DNA of 62,954 nucleotides, from the IMG/VR virus record IMGVR_UViG_3300035703_000093, positions 1-62,954 of that record, one strand, 5' to 3'. Of this stretch, positions 23,014 to 29,148 are shown in pieces (positions within the stretch are counted from its first letter, which is position 1; every line of letters begins with the position of its first letter). The notes beneath the pieces are model-generated. The model did no database searches. It was not told the DNA's origin and worked only from the letters and a program-made list of their open reading frames with translations. Position numbers and translations under genes: made by a program. Source of the stretch: a virus.

Positions 23014-23061
23014 ACCCAAAAGCCCAACCGCCCCAGCGGTTGGCACCAGTGCCGGGTTTAG
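22978..23061 (+). repeat. long imperfect palindrome (attC-like candidate)
   Basis: GTGCCGACCGCTGGGGCG at 22978-22995 pairs with CGCCCCAGCGGTTGGCAC around 23030-23046 with only wobble or minor mismatch. CTAAACCC (23010-23017) also pairs with GGGTTTAG (23054-23061). A small inner hairpin CCAACCGC/GCGGTTGG lies at 23024-23043. The length, position at an ORF end, and CTAAAC/GTTTAGC ends recall integron attC sites, but the boxes are not exact. Confidence 0.4.
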
Positions 23062-23073
23062 CCCCGAATCACT

Positions 23074-23391
23074 ATGGACCCACTAATCACAAAAATCGAA
23101 GACCTCACAGAGTTTGCCGGACTGGAGCCAGAAACGATCACGCTGCTAAAGATGGCCGCCGAAGCTCAAAGGACGGGGAAAATGCCGCCGCTACCGATCA
23201 CGACTGCACCGGAACCAACAGTGGGATGGGTAAAATCACCGCGCCGAAACGATTTGGCTGAACGACCAAGCTCACGGCACTGCCGGGGGCGGAAACCAAC
23301 CTCAAACACACTGACTCTATGGCTAAGAAAAAAGCATCCAAAACACCCAGCGCCCCGGCAGTTGACCGTGCAGTGCCTGGTTCGCGCTTGA
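23074..23391 (+). CDS. small orphan protein
   Basis: 105 residues. The first 65 (MDPLITKIEDLTEFAGLEPETITLLKMAAEAQRTGKMPP) look like a short helical domain with normal composition. The C-terminal 40 are basic and low-complexity and overlap the start of the next ORF by 73 bases in another frame, so the true end is doubtful. Not recognised. Confidence 0.4.
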   Translation: MDPLITKIEDLTEFAGLEPETITLLKMAAEAQRTGKMPPLPITTAPEPTVGWVKSPRRNDLAERPSSRHCRGRKPTSNTLTLWLRKKHPKHPAPRQLTVQCLVRA

Positions 23392-23567
23392 TGCGAGTGT
23401 CTGACTTTGAGAACGCTTGCTCCGCTGATCTGAACTGCGACCTGTGGGATGGCTCGCTAAATGCACAGTATGGAGGTAAGATCACGCTGGCTGTGTCGGA
23501 GATGCGATACATCGCAAACGCCTTGCGCTTCATGCAGGGTAGAAGGCAACGCACATGCCTAGACTGA
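23319..23567 (+). CDS. small orphan protein
   Basis: 82 residues. KKKASKTPSAPAVDRAVPGSRLMRV is a basic tail; DFENACSADLNCDLWDGSLNAQYGGKITLAVSEMRYIANALRFM is the folded part. Part of the low-GC small-ORF stretch; function unknown. Confidence 0.45.
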   Translation: MAKKKASKTPSAPAVDRAVPGSRLMRVSDFENACSADLNCDLWDGSLNAQYGGKITLAVSEMRYIANALRFMQGRRQRTCLD

Positions 23568-23592
23568 GCGCGAACGCGGAGGTAAACCAGCC

Positions 23593-23895
23593 ATGAGCGC
23601 CTTTGATATTGACCCTGTGACAGCCCTGCCGCGAATGGCTTGGCTTCACCGTTTTGTTCAGGCTTTTCGGGCGTGGAGGCGTGGACGGCTGGAGAGACGA
23701 GCAGTTGCCATCGGAGCCAGATTGGAGCGCATCGAAATAGCTCGCGAGGTGATGAAGATATTTGGAGAAGATGCACTCAAGATCGGCTCGGGCTTTATTG
23801 TCGAGATCATCATGGATAGAATGGAGGCCGAGCGTTCCGAACATGGCCGCCTCAGTAACGAACTCGCACAGATCGAGAAAAGCCTGAACCGATAA
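23593..23895 (+). CDS. small helical orphan protein
   Basis: 100 residues. Starts MSAFDIDPVTALPRMAWLHRFVQAFRAWRRGRLERRAVAIGARLERIEIAREVMKIFGEDALKIG: amphipathic and largely helical, with a basic second half. Ends in a region rich in palindromes (23900-24004). Function unknown. Confidence 0.5.
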   Translation: MSAFDIDPVTALPRMAWLHRFVQAFRAWRRGRLERRAVAIGARLERIEIAREVMKIFGEDALKIGSGFIVEIIMDRMEAERSEHGRLSNELAQIEKSLNR

Positions 23896-23925
23896 AACGC
23901 AGCAACCCCATAGGGCATAAACACG

Positions 23926-24207
23926 ATGGACTCTCCACTACCAACACCCGCCGCCGAAGCGGCAGACTCTCAACCTCCGACAGACGGCCCTATGGGGGTG
24001 GCTGCCGTGCCGTGTTCTGCGTTGGACGCGCTCGACTACGCAATTTACACCTGCAACAATAGGGCGGGAAGCCTGCGTCACGTTGCTTACAACGCAGCGT
24101 GTCACGACATCATTTGTTTTCTTGAGGCGGCAAAGGGTCGCCTCTTGGATGGCGGAGAATTATACGATTATGCGGTTACGCAGAACGACAAGGCTGAGGC
24201 ACCGTAG
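23926..24207 (+). CDS. small orphan protein
   Basis: 93 residues. The second half (LDALDYAIYTCNNRAGSLRHVAYNAACHDIICFLEAAKGRLLDGGELYDYAVTQNDKAEAP) has the look of a compact helical protein. Its first 25 codons lie within a 17-base imperfect palindrome pair (23900-23916 with 23987-24004), so the start may be later. Ends in a hairpin at about 24190-24219. Confidence 0.45.
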   Translation: MDSPLPTPAAEAADSQPPTDGPMGVAAVPCSALDALDYAIYTCNNRAGSLRHVAYNAACHDIICFLEAAKGRLLDGGELYDYAVTQNDKAEAP

Positions 24208-24273
24208 GTTGCCTCCAGCCGCTAGTTCTCATTCCGTGGTCTATGTCGCCGAAAAATAATTTCACTTTGGCCG

Positions 24274-24302
24274 TTGAAAACCTAGCTAGGTTGTGGTTTA
24301 AT
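24274..24302 (+). promoter_or_regulatory. sigma-70-type promoter with palindromic spacer
   Basis: TTGAAA (24274-24279), a 17-base spacer, and TTTAAT (24297-24302). The spacer begins with the perfect palindrome ACCTAGCTAGGT (24280-24291), an ideal operator position. About 60 bases of leader follow, with a GCCGGG/CCCGGC hairpin (24330-24346) before the ATG at 24368. The remainder of 24208-24367 shows no gene. Confidence 0.65.
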
Positions 24303-24367
24303 GGTCGTGTTCTCAATCGAGGACACCGCGCCGGGCGGTTCCCGGCCACTGCTCAAAGCACACTGAC

Positions 24368-25087
24368 ATGAAACACACCATCGAAATCCGCAACGGCTCC
24401 GGCTGGAACAACTATGCTGGCCTCAAAGACCTCAAATCCCTGCCCGCAGGCACCAAGGGGTTGATGAAGAAAAACGGCGTCGCTGAAATCCACATCGGCC
24501 CCGCCGATGATGAAAAACCATTCGGAGTCGCCGCTCGCTATTACGACGCAGACGGCGAAATGATCTGGGAGCAATCGTTTGGCGAAGACAGTTCAGCAAG
24601 CTGGATCAGGAGCCGAGTGACCGCGCTGCTTGAAGAAACAATCAGCGTCCGCCGTGAAAAAGTCCGCGCTGAACGTGCGGCGGAGGCACTCAAGAAAGCC
24701 AACGCAGCAGGCTTCGCGACCGCAAAAGAACACAGCGATCATCTCGCTGCGATGGCGGCCGAGTCGAAAGCAAAAGCAGCAGCAGAACGTGATGCCCGTT
24801 GGGCATGGCTCAAGGGCGAAAATGGCGGACAAGAAGCCGCCGCTGCGGCTCTTGAGAAAATGCGTGAACTGCGCAAAGCCTGCCCGCAAGCCGACGGCAT
24901 GACTCGCGGCGGCAAGCTCGGTAAGCTCATCAATCCTGCCTCCCCATCGGGAGGGTGGGCCGAAGTGTTCGAGGCTTTCGTGATCGACAACGAAACCCGC
25001 AGCAATGGAATGCTCGCATGGCTGCTGCAAAACGGCCACCGCGCCGGTCTCGATGACCGTCATTTCTTCTTCGTCGCAGCCGCATGA
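24368..25087 (+). CDS. hypothetical coiled-coil protein
   Basis: 239 residues. N-terminal 75 residues are a mixed alpha/beta domain (IEIRNGSGWNNYAGLKDLKSLPAGTKGL). Residues 80-165 are a long charged helix (VRREKVRAERAAEALKKANAAGF...AAMAAESKAKAAAERDAR). The end is a second small domain. Preceded by a strong promoter and overlapped by the next small gene (ATGA). Base use resembles the upstream orphan stretch. Unknown function. Confidence 0.6.
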   Translation: MKHTIEIRNGSGWNNYAGLKDLKSLPAGTKGLMKKNGVAEIHIGPADDEKPFGVAARYYDADGEMIWEQSFGEDSSASWIRSRVTALLEETISVRREKVRAERAAEALKKANAAGFATAKEHSDHLAAMAAESKAKAAAERDARWAWLKGENGGQEAAAAALEKMRELRKACPQADGMTRGGKLGKLINPASPSGGWAEVFEAFVIDNETRSNGMLAWLLQNGHRAGLDDRHFFFVAAA

Positions 25088-25263
25088 AACGTGAATCTCT
25101 CGAACTCCAAGAATCAGACTGGCAGCGGCTCACGGAAGTGGCCGCTGCCACGTCGTCAATTTACTCCGACCGGCCATCATGGCGCAGGCTCATCCTGCGC
25201 ATCGCTCGCGGCGAAGTCCGCTGCTCGGAAGCGCCGAAGGCCAAGAAGCGCCCGAAGGAATGA
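25084..25263 (+). CDS. small basic protein
   Basis: 59 residues from the ATG at 25084 that overlaps the previous stop. Sequence has LELQESDWQRLTEVAAATSSIYSDRPSWRRLILRIARGE, similar to short ribbon- or helix-type accessory proteins, with a basic KKRPKE end. The overlapping start is the main support. Confidence 0.5.
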   Translation: MKRESLELQESDWQRLTEVAAATSSIYSDRPSWRRLILRIARGEVRCSEAPKAKKRPKE

Positions 25264-25302
25264 GAACACTGATTCTCAAACAAAAGTCGCCGATTAACCC
25301 CG

Positions 25303-25599
25303 ATGAAAACGCGCTCTCCATCCGCTCGTGCTACATTGCAAAAATGCGTCGATCTCCTTCGCAGGAAGCATTACGCGCTCACCACGGAACAGAGTTACTG
25401 TCAGCACATTGGTTCGTATATTGACTGGCTGCGTGATGTGCAGGAACTGCTGGGCCACGCCATCCTGAACACGACGATGATCTACGTCCATGGCGACGGC
25501 GAACGGGTGAGGAGTCCGCTGTCTGCGATGCCGCTGCCTGCCAACGTGGTGCCGTTTGAGTCGCAACAGTCGCAACAAAACCTGGGGAGGGTTGCGTGA
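25303..25599 (+). pseudogene. internally deleted integron-integrase-like recombinase
   Basis: 98 codons. The start (ATLQKCVDLLRRKHYALTTEQSYCQHIGSYIDWL) matches the N-terminal SAM-like domain of integron integrases (IntI: '...HYSlRTEQaY..WIrrFI.F'). It is joined directly to the C-terminal end RDVQELLGHAILNTTMIYVHGDGERVRSPLSAM, which carries the LLGH and catalytic MIYxH pattern and the GVRSPL tail typical of IntI. About 200 central residues, including the catalytic Arg, are missing. It must be inactive. It lies just downstream of the small-ORF stretch. Confidence 0.7.
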
Positions 25600-25645
25600 T
25601 GGAAACGCCAGTTCTCAGTTCTCAGTTTCCTGCTAACGAATCATC

Positions 25646-26071
25646 ATGAAAGCCCGAGCCGCCATTTGGAAAACACTGGTCGATGAATGCCTGGACAAGG
25701 GGATGTCCCTGCGGGCGACGGCGGCGTTTCTGGCGCTGCCGGTGGGGACGGTGAAGACCTGGAGGCATCGGCAGAGGAAGCAGGCGGACAAGAGTGTCCG
25801 CGTTTCCATGAAACCAGCGATGAAACCGGCTCCTGCGAAGGAGAGGGCCACGGCCATGAAACCAGGCATGAAACCGGGGGTGCATCGCGGGCTGACGGTG
25901 GAGATGATGCCGGGGCGGACGGGGTGGGAGCGGCGGATGACGTGGAGCCTGTTTAGGCGCGGGGAGTGGCCGCCGAAGGAGTGGCGCATTCCGGCGGATT
26001 TGGAAGGCCCGGCGCTGGCGTCGGCGCTGGGGGAGAGGGCGTTCAAGAGCAAACCGAGGGGGGAGGCGTGA
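25646..26071 (+). CDS. HTH protein of unknown role
   Basis: 141 residues. Residues 18-42 (MSLRATAAFLALPVGTVKTWRHRQR) form a helix-turn-helix like sigma-factor region 4 or transposase HTH. A linker from an R6 repeat (ADKSVRVSMKPAMKPA) follows. The C-terminal 60 residues (GRTGWERRMTWSLFRRGEWPPKEWRIPADLEGPALASALGERAFK) are a separate small domain. Probably DNA-binding; target unknown. Overlaps the next gene by GTGA. Confidence 0.55.
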   Translation: MKARAAIWKTLVDECLDKGMSLRATAAFLALPVGTVKTWRHRQRKQADKSVRVSMKPAMKPAPAKERATAMKPGMKPGVHRGLTVEMMPGRTGWERRMTWSLFRRGEWPPKEWRIPADLEGPALASALGERAFKSKPRGEA

Positions 26072-26496
26072 GTTTGGAGTTTCAAGTTTCAAGTTTCACG
26101 TTGGAAGCCGGGCCGGAGAGGCCGGTGGTGCCGGGGTGTGTGGAGATGGCGAAGTTGCCGAAGACGCGGCAGGTGGTGCGGCGGCCGATGACGGCGGACG
26201 AGGCGGAGATGGTGAAGGCCATCCGGCGCTGCGTGACGTTTTCGGTGGGGCACTGGGACAAGAAATTCATGCGGCAACTGCCGGAGGAGATCACGGAAAA
26301 GCAGGCGGTGCAGGTGTGGCGCATTTTCAGAACCTACCGGCGGCAGATCGTGACGAAGGTGCCGGAGGCGGTGATGACGTGGGAGCGGAAGGAGGAGCTG
26401 CTGCGGGCGGCGGAGGTGGTGGTGGAGGCATTTCAAGCAGAGGGACTGGACACCGCGAGAGGTGGGATAACCGCAGAGAAGAAGGAGCCTTTATGA
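26068..26496 (+). CDS. conserved-looking phage protein
   Basis: 142 residues if started at the GTG 26068, which overlaps the previous stop and follows GGGAGG; 116 if started at the ATG 26146. Residues 1-25 after the GTG contain a repeat-derived peptide (LEFQVSSFTLE). The core MTADEAEMVKAIRRCVTFSVGHWDKKFMRQLPEEITEKQAVQVWRIFRTYRRQI is a helical domain I have seen only in phage and mobile-element proteins; function unknown. Coupled to the next gene by ATGA. Confidence 0.6.
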   Translation: MSLEFQVSSFTLEAGPERPVVPGCVEMAKLPKTRQVVRRPMTADEAEMVKAIRRCVTFSVGHWDKKFMRQLPEEITEKQAVQVWRIFRTYRRQIVTKVPEAVMTWERKEELLRAAEVVVEAFQAEGLDTARGGITAEKKEPL

Positions 26497-26798
26497 GCAC
26501 GAATGTGGCCTTGAAATACCTTCGTGACAAAGAGTGGGCGATGGGCAATGGACAGTGTCATGACTGCTGCGGAAAACAGCCGCGAAAGGGTTGGTGGACT
26601 GACACCGTTGGGCACCGCCGCGGATGTGCTCTTGCCCTCGCGATTGAATCTTTGGGTGCTACCGTGGTGTGGGAGCGAGAAAACCGCTCTAAGGCGCGGC
26701 TGGAGCATGAAAGGTGGGGTAAGCAGATGTTCCGAGAAATCATGAAAGGTGTGATGGAAGAACTGAAAACTAAAAATGGAGGAACTGAGAATGGCTGA
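26493..26798 (+). CDS. small Cys/His-containing protein
   Basis: 101 residues from the ATG at 26493, overlapping the previous stop and preceded by GAAGGAG. CHDCCGKQPRKGWWTDTVGHRRGC suggests a zinc site. A long basic helix follows (RENRSKARLEHERWGKQMFREIMKGVMEELK). Function unknown. Confidence 0.6.
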   Translation: MSTNVALKYLRDKEWAMGNGQCHDCCGKQPRKGWWTDTVGHRRGCALALAIESLGATVVWERENRSKARLEHERWGKQMFREIMKGVMEELKTKNGGTENG

Positions 26799-26831
26799 GA
26801 CGGACCAGACACCGGGAGGGACGGGATTGAC

Positions 26832-27383
26832 ATGAGTAACCGGATTGACGGGGAATCCCCTGCCCTGCGGCTGTGGCTGCCGGGGTATCATACGCCGTCG
26901 TTGAACCGGACGGCGGGAAAGCACTGGGCGAAGGTGCGGCGGCTGCGGCTGGAAACGGCGGAGGCGCTGTATGAGGCGCTGCGGGGCGGGTTCTCGGTTC
27001 TCGGTTCGCGGTTCGCGGTTGAGGAGGCGCGGAGGGTGTTGTCGAAGATGCTGCTCAAGGTGCCGCTGGAGACGCGGCGGGGCAAGAAGCCGGACAAGCC
27101 CCTGGTGCCGGCGTATCTGCGCATTGAGCGGGTGGCGTGCGTGCTCCTCGATGAGGAAAACTTCAAGGGCGGCACGAAGGGCCTGACGGATCTGCTGCGC
27201 TACGCGTTTCCCACGGTGCTGCTGGACGACGGGCCGGGGTATGTGGTGATGGAGCACGTCCAGACCAAGTGCTCGAAGCGGTGCGAGGAGGGGACGTGGG
27301 TGGAGCTGAGGCTGGGGAAGGCGGAGAACGAAGGGCGGAGGGCGGAGGGGATGTCGGCGGCGGTCATGGGCGGTGGAGGATGA
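26832..27383 (+). CDS. RusA-like Holliday-junction resolvase
   Basis: 183 residues. The N-terminal PGYHTPSLNRTAGKHWAKVRRLR and the central LDEENFKGGTKGLTDLLRYAFPTVLLDDGPGY segment match RusA: the metal-binding acidic cluster (D/E-rich, then K.L.D, then a DD pair). RusA cuts Holliday junctions during phage recombination. Residues 50-62 (RGGFSVLGSRFAVE) come from an in-frame R1 repeat, inserted in a loop. The last 25 residues are low-complexity. Confidence 0.8.
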   Translation: MSNRIDGESPALRLWLPGYHTPSLNRTAGKHWAKVRRLRLETAEALYEALRGGFSVLGSRFAVEEARRVLSKMLLKVPLETRRGKKPDKPLVPAYLRIERVACVLLDEENFKGGTKGLTDLLRYAFPTVLLDDGPGYVVMEHVQTKCSKRCEEGTWVELRLGKAENEGRRAEGMSAAVMGGGG

Positions 27384-27570
27384 GGGTGGTGCCGGGGGTG
27401 TTGAGGAGGTCGAGGAGGGATTGGAGGCGTTTGGCGCGAGCCTGAACGGCGGCTTGGGTGAAGGGGGGAGCATCCCACAAGGCCGCGCTGGCTTCGTTGG
27501 CAGCTTGGACTGCGGAGGTCACGGCACCAGTGATGTCGGTGCGCTGTTCGGGGGTGAGTTCGAGGGTCAT
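27364..27570 (-). CDS. small hypothetical protein
   Basis: 68 residues. Ala/Glu-rich helical (ITGAVTSAVQAANEASAALWDAPPFTQAAVQARAKRLQSLLDLLNTPG). Overlaps the rightward RusA-like gene's 3' end by 20 bases, in convergent arrangement. Not recognised. Confidence 0.5.
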   Translation of the reverse strand: MTLELTPEQRTDITGAVTSAVQAANEASAALWDAPPFTQAAVQARAKRLQSLLDLLNTPGTTLILHRP

Positions 27571-27589
27571 GGGGCGGGTGGTGGAAGTT

Positions 27590-27814
27590 TCAGGTTTCAG
27601 GTTTGGCTTCGCCTGTCTCGCAGGCTCGGCTCAAGAGTGGGAAGGTGGCGATGATGAGGGCGCTGGGGGTTTTGTGTCCGGCGGCTTTGGCGGTGCGCTG
27701 GAGGTGTCGGCGGAAGTCAGCGTTGGGAAGTGTGAGGGTAAGGGTGACGGCGCGGGCGCGTTTGGGTTTGCGGGGGCGGCCGGGGCCGCGGCGTTTGCGG
27801 GGAGCGGAGGGCAT
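27590..27814 (-). CDS. small basic DNA-binding-like protein
   Basis: 74 residues. Begins with an AT-hook-like RKRRGPGRPRKPKRAR (GRPRK core), followed by TLTLTLPNADFRRHLQRTAKAAGHKTPSALIIATFPLL, which looks like a ribbon-helix-helix fold. It probably binds DNA. Its last residues come from the R4/R8 repeats at 27585-27635. Confidence 0.55.
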   Translation of the reverse strand: MPSAPRKRRGPGRPRKPKRARAVTLTLTLPNADFRRHLQRTAKAAGHKTPSALIIATFPLLSRACETGEAKPET

Positions 27815-27826
27815 AGGGCGGAGGGT

Positions 27827-28333
27827 TTAGATCTGGATGCCGTGCTGGGTGAGGGTGTGCTTGGTGGAGGCGACGAGCATGCGGCGCTGGTCGAGGTTCT
27901 CGGGCGTCATGTGCCGGCCTTGGTGGAGGAGAACGGTGTCGAGGGCGGCGGTGACGTTGGCGAGGGTGTCGAGGAGGCTGCCAGGGCTGGTTGGGAGCGT
28001 GGTGGCGGGCTCGATGCCGCGCTTGAGGATGTCCTGGCAGCGGCCGAGGACGAAGCCGGGGCCGCCTTCGAGGTTGATGGGGTGGCCGTCGAGTTCATCG
28101 ACAAACCGGCGCAGGTTGTTGAGGACCTGCTGCGGGGTGTAGGGTTTGGAGGCGGTGGGGATGGGTTCGTTGTTGGCGAGGGCGGTTTTGGCGGCGAGGT
28201 AGCTTTCGGTGCTGACGACGCGGAGTGATGTTTCACCGTCGGCCGTCTCAATTTCCTCGACGAGATCAGCGAGGGCTTTGGTGACGCGATTGACGGGGAG
28301 AGGGGCGGTTTCTTTGGGGGCTTTGGCTTTCAT
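27827..28333 (-). CDS. hypothetical phage protein
   Basis: 168 residues. Helical, with a NRVTKALADLVEEIETADGETSLRVVSTESYLAAK start and a RCQDILKRGIEPATTLPTSPGSLLDTLANVTAALDTVLLHQGRH middle. It has its own promoter just upstream (28369-28396). Function unknown. Confidence 0.6.
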   Translation of the reverse strand: MKAKAPKETAPLPVNRVTKALADLVEEIETADGETSLRVVSTESYLAAKTALANNEPIPTASKPYTPQQVLNNLRRFVDELDGHPINLEGGPGFVLGRCQDILKRGIEPATTLPTSPGSLLDTLANVTAALDTVLLHQGRHMTPENLDQRRMLVASTKHTLTQHGIQI

Positions 28334-28368
28334 GAGGCGTGCGGTTGAGGGTTTTGTTGCGACACGTC

Positions 28369-28396
28369 ATAATAAGGGTAGCGTGGATTATTTCAA
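28369..28396 (-). promoter_or_regulatory. sigma-70-type promoter for the leftward small genes
   Basis: On the minus strand: TTGAAA (28396-28391), 16-base spacer, TATTAT (28374-28369), in an AT-rich gap (28334-28409). Start of transcription would be near 28361, about 28 bases before the ATG at 28333. Confidence 0.7.
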
Positions 28397-28409
28397 CGAG
28401 AATATTTAT

Positions 28410-28871
28410 TTATTTCATTGAGGAAACCCGCCTGCGGCGGGAATGACGAAACCCGAATAGCGAAGGAGGAATGAACAGGCTGGCAGCCTGTCTCACGGTG
28501 GGGCGGTCGTGTTGGAGGTAGAGGTTCCAGGCTTTGCGGCCGTGGGGTTTGAGGGCGCAGTCGTGCGGCCCTCGGGGCTCGTCGATGCGCTTGTGCTCGG
28601 CTGCGACCATGTCGTCGATTTCTTCGGTGGCGGCCCAACTGCCGCATTCCTGCTGGAGCATTTCCCGGTAATCGAAGGCTCCGAGCTGGGCCTTCAAAGC
28701 CAGCATGAGGGTTTCAGCCTCCACGGCGGCGGTGGTCCAAGGCACGGCGATGAGGTCGAGATCGGTGGTGACGGTGCCGTGGATGGCTAGGGCGTAGCCG
28801 TGCTCTCTGGCTTTGTCACACAAGGCCGGGTAGAGACAGGCGTAGAAGGGCGCGGGGTTGGCGGGTTTCAT
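28410..28871 (-). CDS. phage protein resembling a nucleotidyltransferase-type domain
   Basis: 153 residues from the ATG at 28871, which overlaps the preceding stop. The pattern FYACLYPALCDKAREHGYALAIHGTVTTDLDLIAVPWTTAAVEAETLML is seen in a widespread phage protein ('...HGS...RDLDLIA.PW'), which resembles nucleotidyltransferase-like folds (GS...DLDL). The last 30 residues (VRQAASLFIPPSLFGFRHSRRRR) are built from R2 and R3 repeats, so the original stop has been lost. Confidence 0.65.
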   Translation of the reverse strand: MKPANPAPFYACLYPALCDKAREHGYALAIHGTVTTDLDLIAVPWTTAAVEAETLMLALKAQLGAFDYREMLQQECGSWAATEEIDDMVAAEHKRIDEPRGPHDCALKPHGRKAWNLYLQHDRPTVRQAASLFIPPSLFGFRHSRRRRVSSMK

Positions 28872-29137
28872 AGGTGACAAAGAGGATGTCCGGGGTGGCG
28901 TTTGGCTTGCTGGGCGCGGTAGGCTTTCATTTTGGCGGCGTGGTCGGGATCGCCCATCCAGCGGAGGAGAAGGTCATTGACGGCGATGTCGCAGGCGAGG
29001 CAGAGAGGGCGGTAGAGGCGTTTGTCGGAGCAGATTTGCCACTGGTGGAGCGCGGTGGCTCCGCAGCGGACGCAGGGGATGCGCTCGATGCCGATGGAGG
29101 TGTAGGGGCGGCGGCGGCCGTGGCGTTTGTGGGGCAT
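28868..29137 (-). CDS. small zinc-finger phage protein
   Basis: 89 residues from the ATG at 29137. Contains IPCVRCGATALHQWQICSDKRLYRPLCLACDIAVNDLLLRWMGDPDHAAKM, with CxxC...CxxC forming a zinc site. This is a well-spread phage protein type of unknown role. Coupled to the next gene by ATGA overlap; the giant gene's stop is 12 bases upstream. Confidence 0.7.
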   Translation of the reverse strand: MPHKRHGRRRPYTSIGIERIPCVRCGATALHQWQICSDKRLYRPLCLACDIAVNDLLLRWMGDPDHAAKMKAYRAQQAKRHPGHPLCHL

Positions 29138-29148
29138 GGGGAGCGGGA

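Noticed and set aside
25260-25424. 54-codon rightward frame overlapping the integrase remnant
   Set aside because: It has an ATGA overlap with the previous gene, but its sequence is the out-of-frame reading of the clearly recognisable IntI N-terminus.
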